Source: Hyphomicrobium sp.
Lineage (GTDB): Bacteria; Pseudomonadota; Alphaproteobacteria; Rhizobiales; Hyphomicrobiaceae
Direction of reading: 5' to 3'
Assembly: GCA_030609245.1 (NCBI GenBank)
Contig: JAUWCP010000116.1
Location: 1-7,232, forward strand
Length of the DNA: 7,232 bases
The translations under genes and the position numbers were made by a program. A model generated the notes under the pieces. The model did not search any database, was not told the origin of the DNA, and saw only the letters and a list, made by a program, of their open reading frames with translations. Below are positions 7,149-7,232 of the stretch, piece after piece; position 1 is the stretch's first letter, and the number at the start of each line of letters is the position of its first letter.

Positions 7149-7232
7149 GCCGCCGATGCTCAAGAAACCGTAGCCGTTTAGATAGCGTCTCGCTCGCCGG
7201 GCCGCAAATTCTGCACCTCCGGCGGCCTGGCC

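Larger units (their letters stand above)
6875..7232. other. Intergenic region after glnE carrying palindromic repeats
   Basis: No complete gene is visible in these 358 bases. Positions 6875-6995 have no recognisable promoter, RNA gene or terminator; only tiny stems such as AAACG/CGTTT at about 6909-6920 occur. Positions 6996-7150 hold two facing palindromic repeat units, listed separately. Positions 7151-7232 are too short to assign. On the reverse strand, 7178-7232 is open to the window edge, with G or C in most third positions and ending in TAA, so it might be the tail of a convergent gene. A second open reverse frame ends at 7146 inside the repeat. Neither can be named. Confidence 0.6.

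Overview
The window looks like chromosomal DNA of an alphaproteobacterium, most likely in the Hyphomicrobiales (Rhizobiales). The evidence is high GC content with G/C-rich third codon positions, the gene order degP / OmpR-type regulator / histidine kinase / glnE, and palindromic intergenic repeats with CTAG-type ends. Genus cannot be set from the sequence alone; a Hyphomicrobium-like relative is a guess from protein style. No virus, plasmid, insertion-sequence transposase or CRISPR signal was seen.

Layout. Positions 1-111 are a short leader ending in a good GGAGG ribosome binding site. Positions 112-1671 (+) encode a periplasmic HtrA/DegP serine protease with two PDZ domains. The 134-base gap that follows holds a 19-bp hairpin (1696-1737) with an AAAA loop and no U-tract. 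Positions 1806-2486 (+) encode an OmpR/PhoB-type response regulator, and 2473-3882 (+) its membrane sensor kinase, overlapping by 14 bases. After 40 bases, 3923-6874 (+) encodes GlnE, the bifunctional glutamine synthetase adenylyltransferase / adenylyl-removing enzyme. Positions 6875-7232 contain no complete gene, but carry two facing palindromic repeat units (6998-7072 and 7084-7148).

How the genes may work together. DegP degrades or refolds damaged envelope proteins. A two-component system beside it is a reasonable candidate to sense envelope state and control degP, though the hairpin between them argues for at least partly separate transcripts. The kinase gene is close enough to glnE for co-transcription. 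GlnE itself is a nitrogen-control enzyme whose substrate, glutamine synthetase, is not encoded here. All four genes appear intact, with their key catalytic residues. They are ordinary core genes; the least ordinary structure in the window is the paired palindromic repeat after glnE. I found no convincing new biological system.
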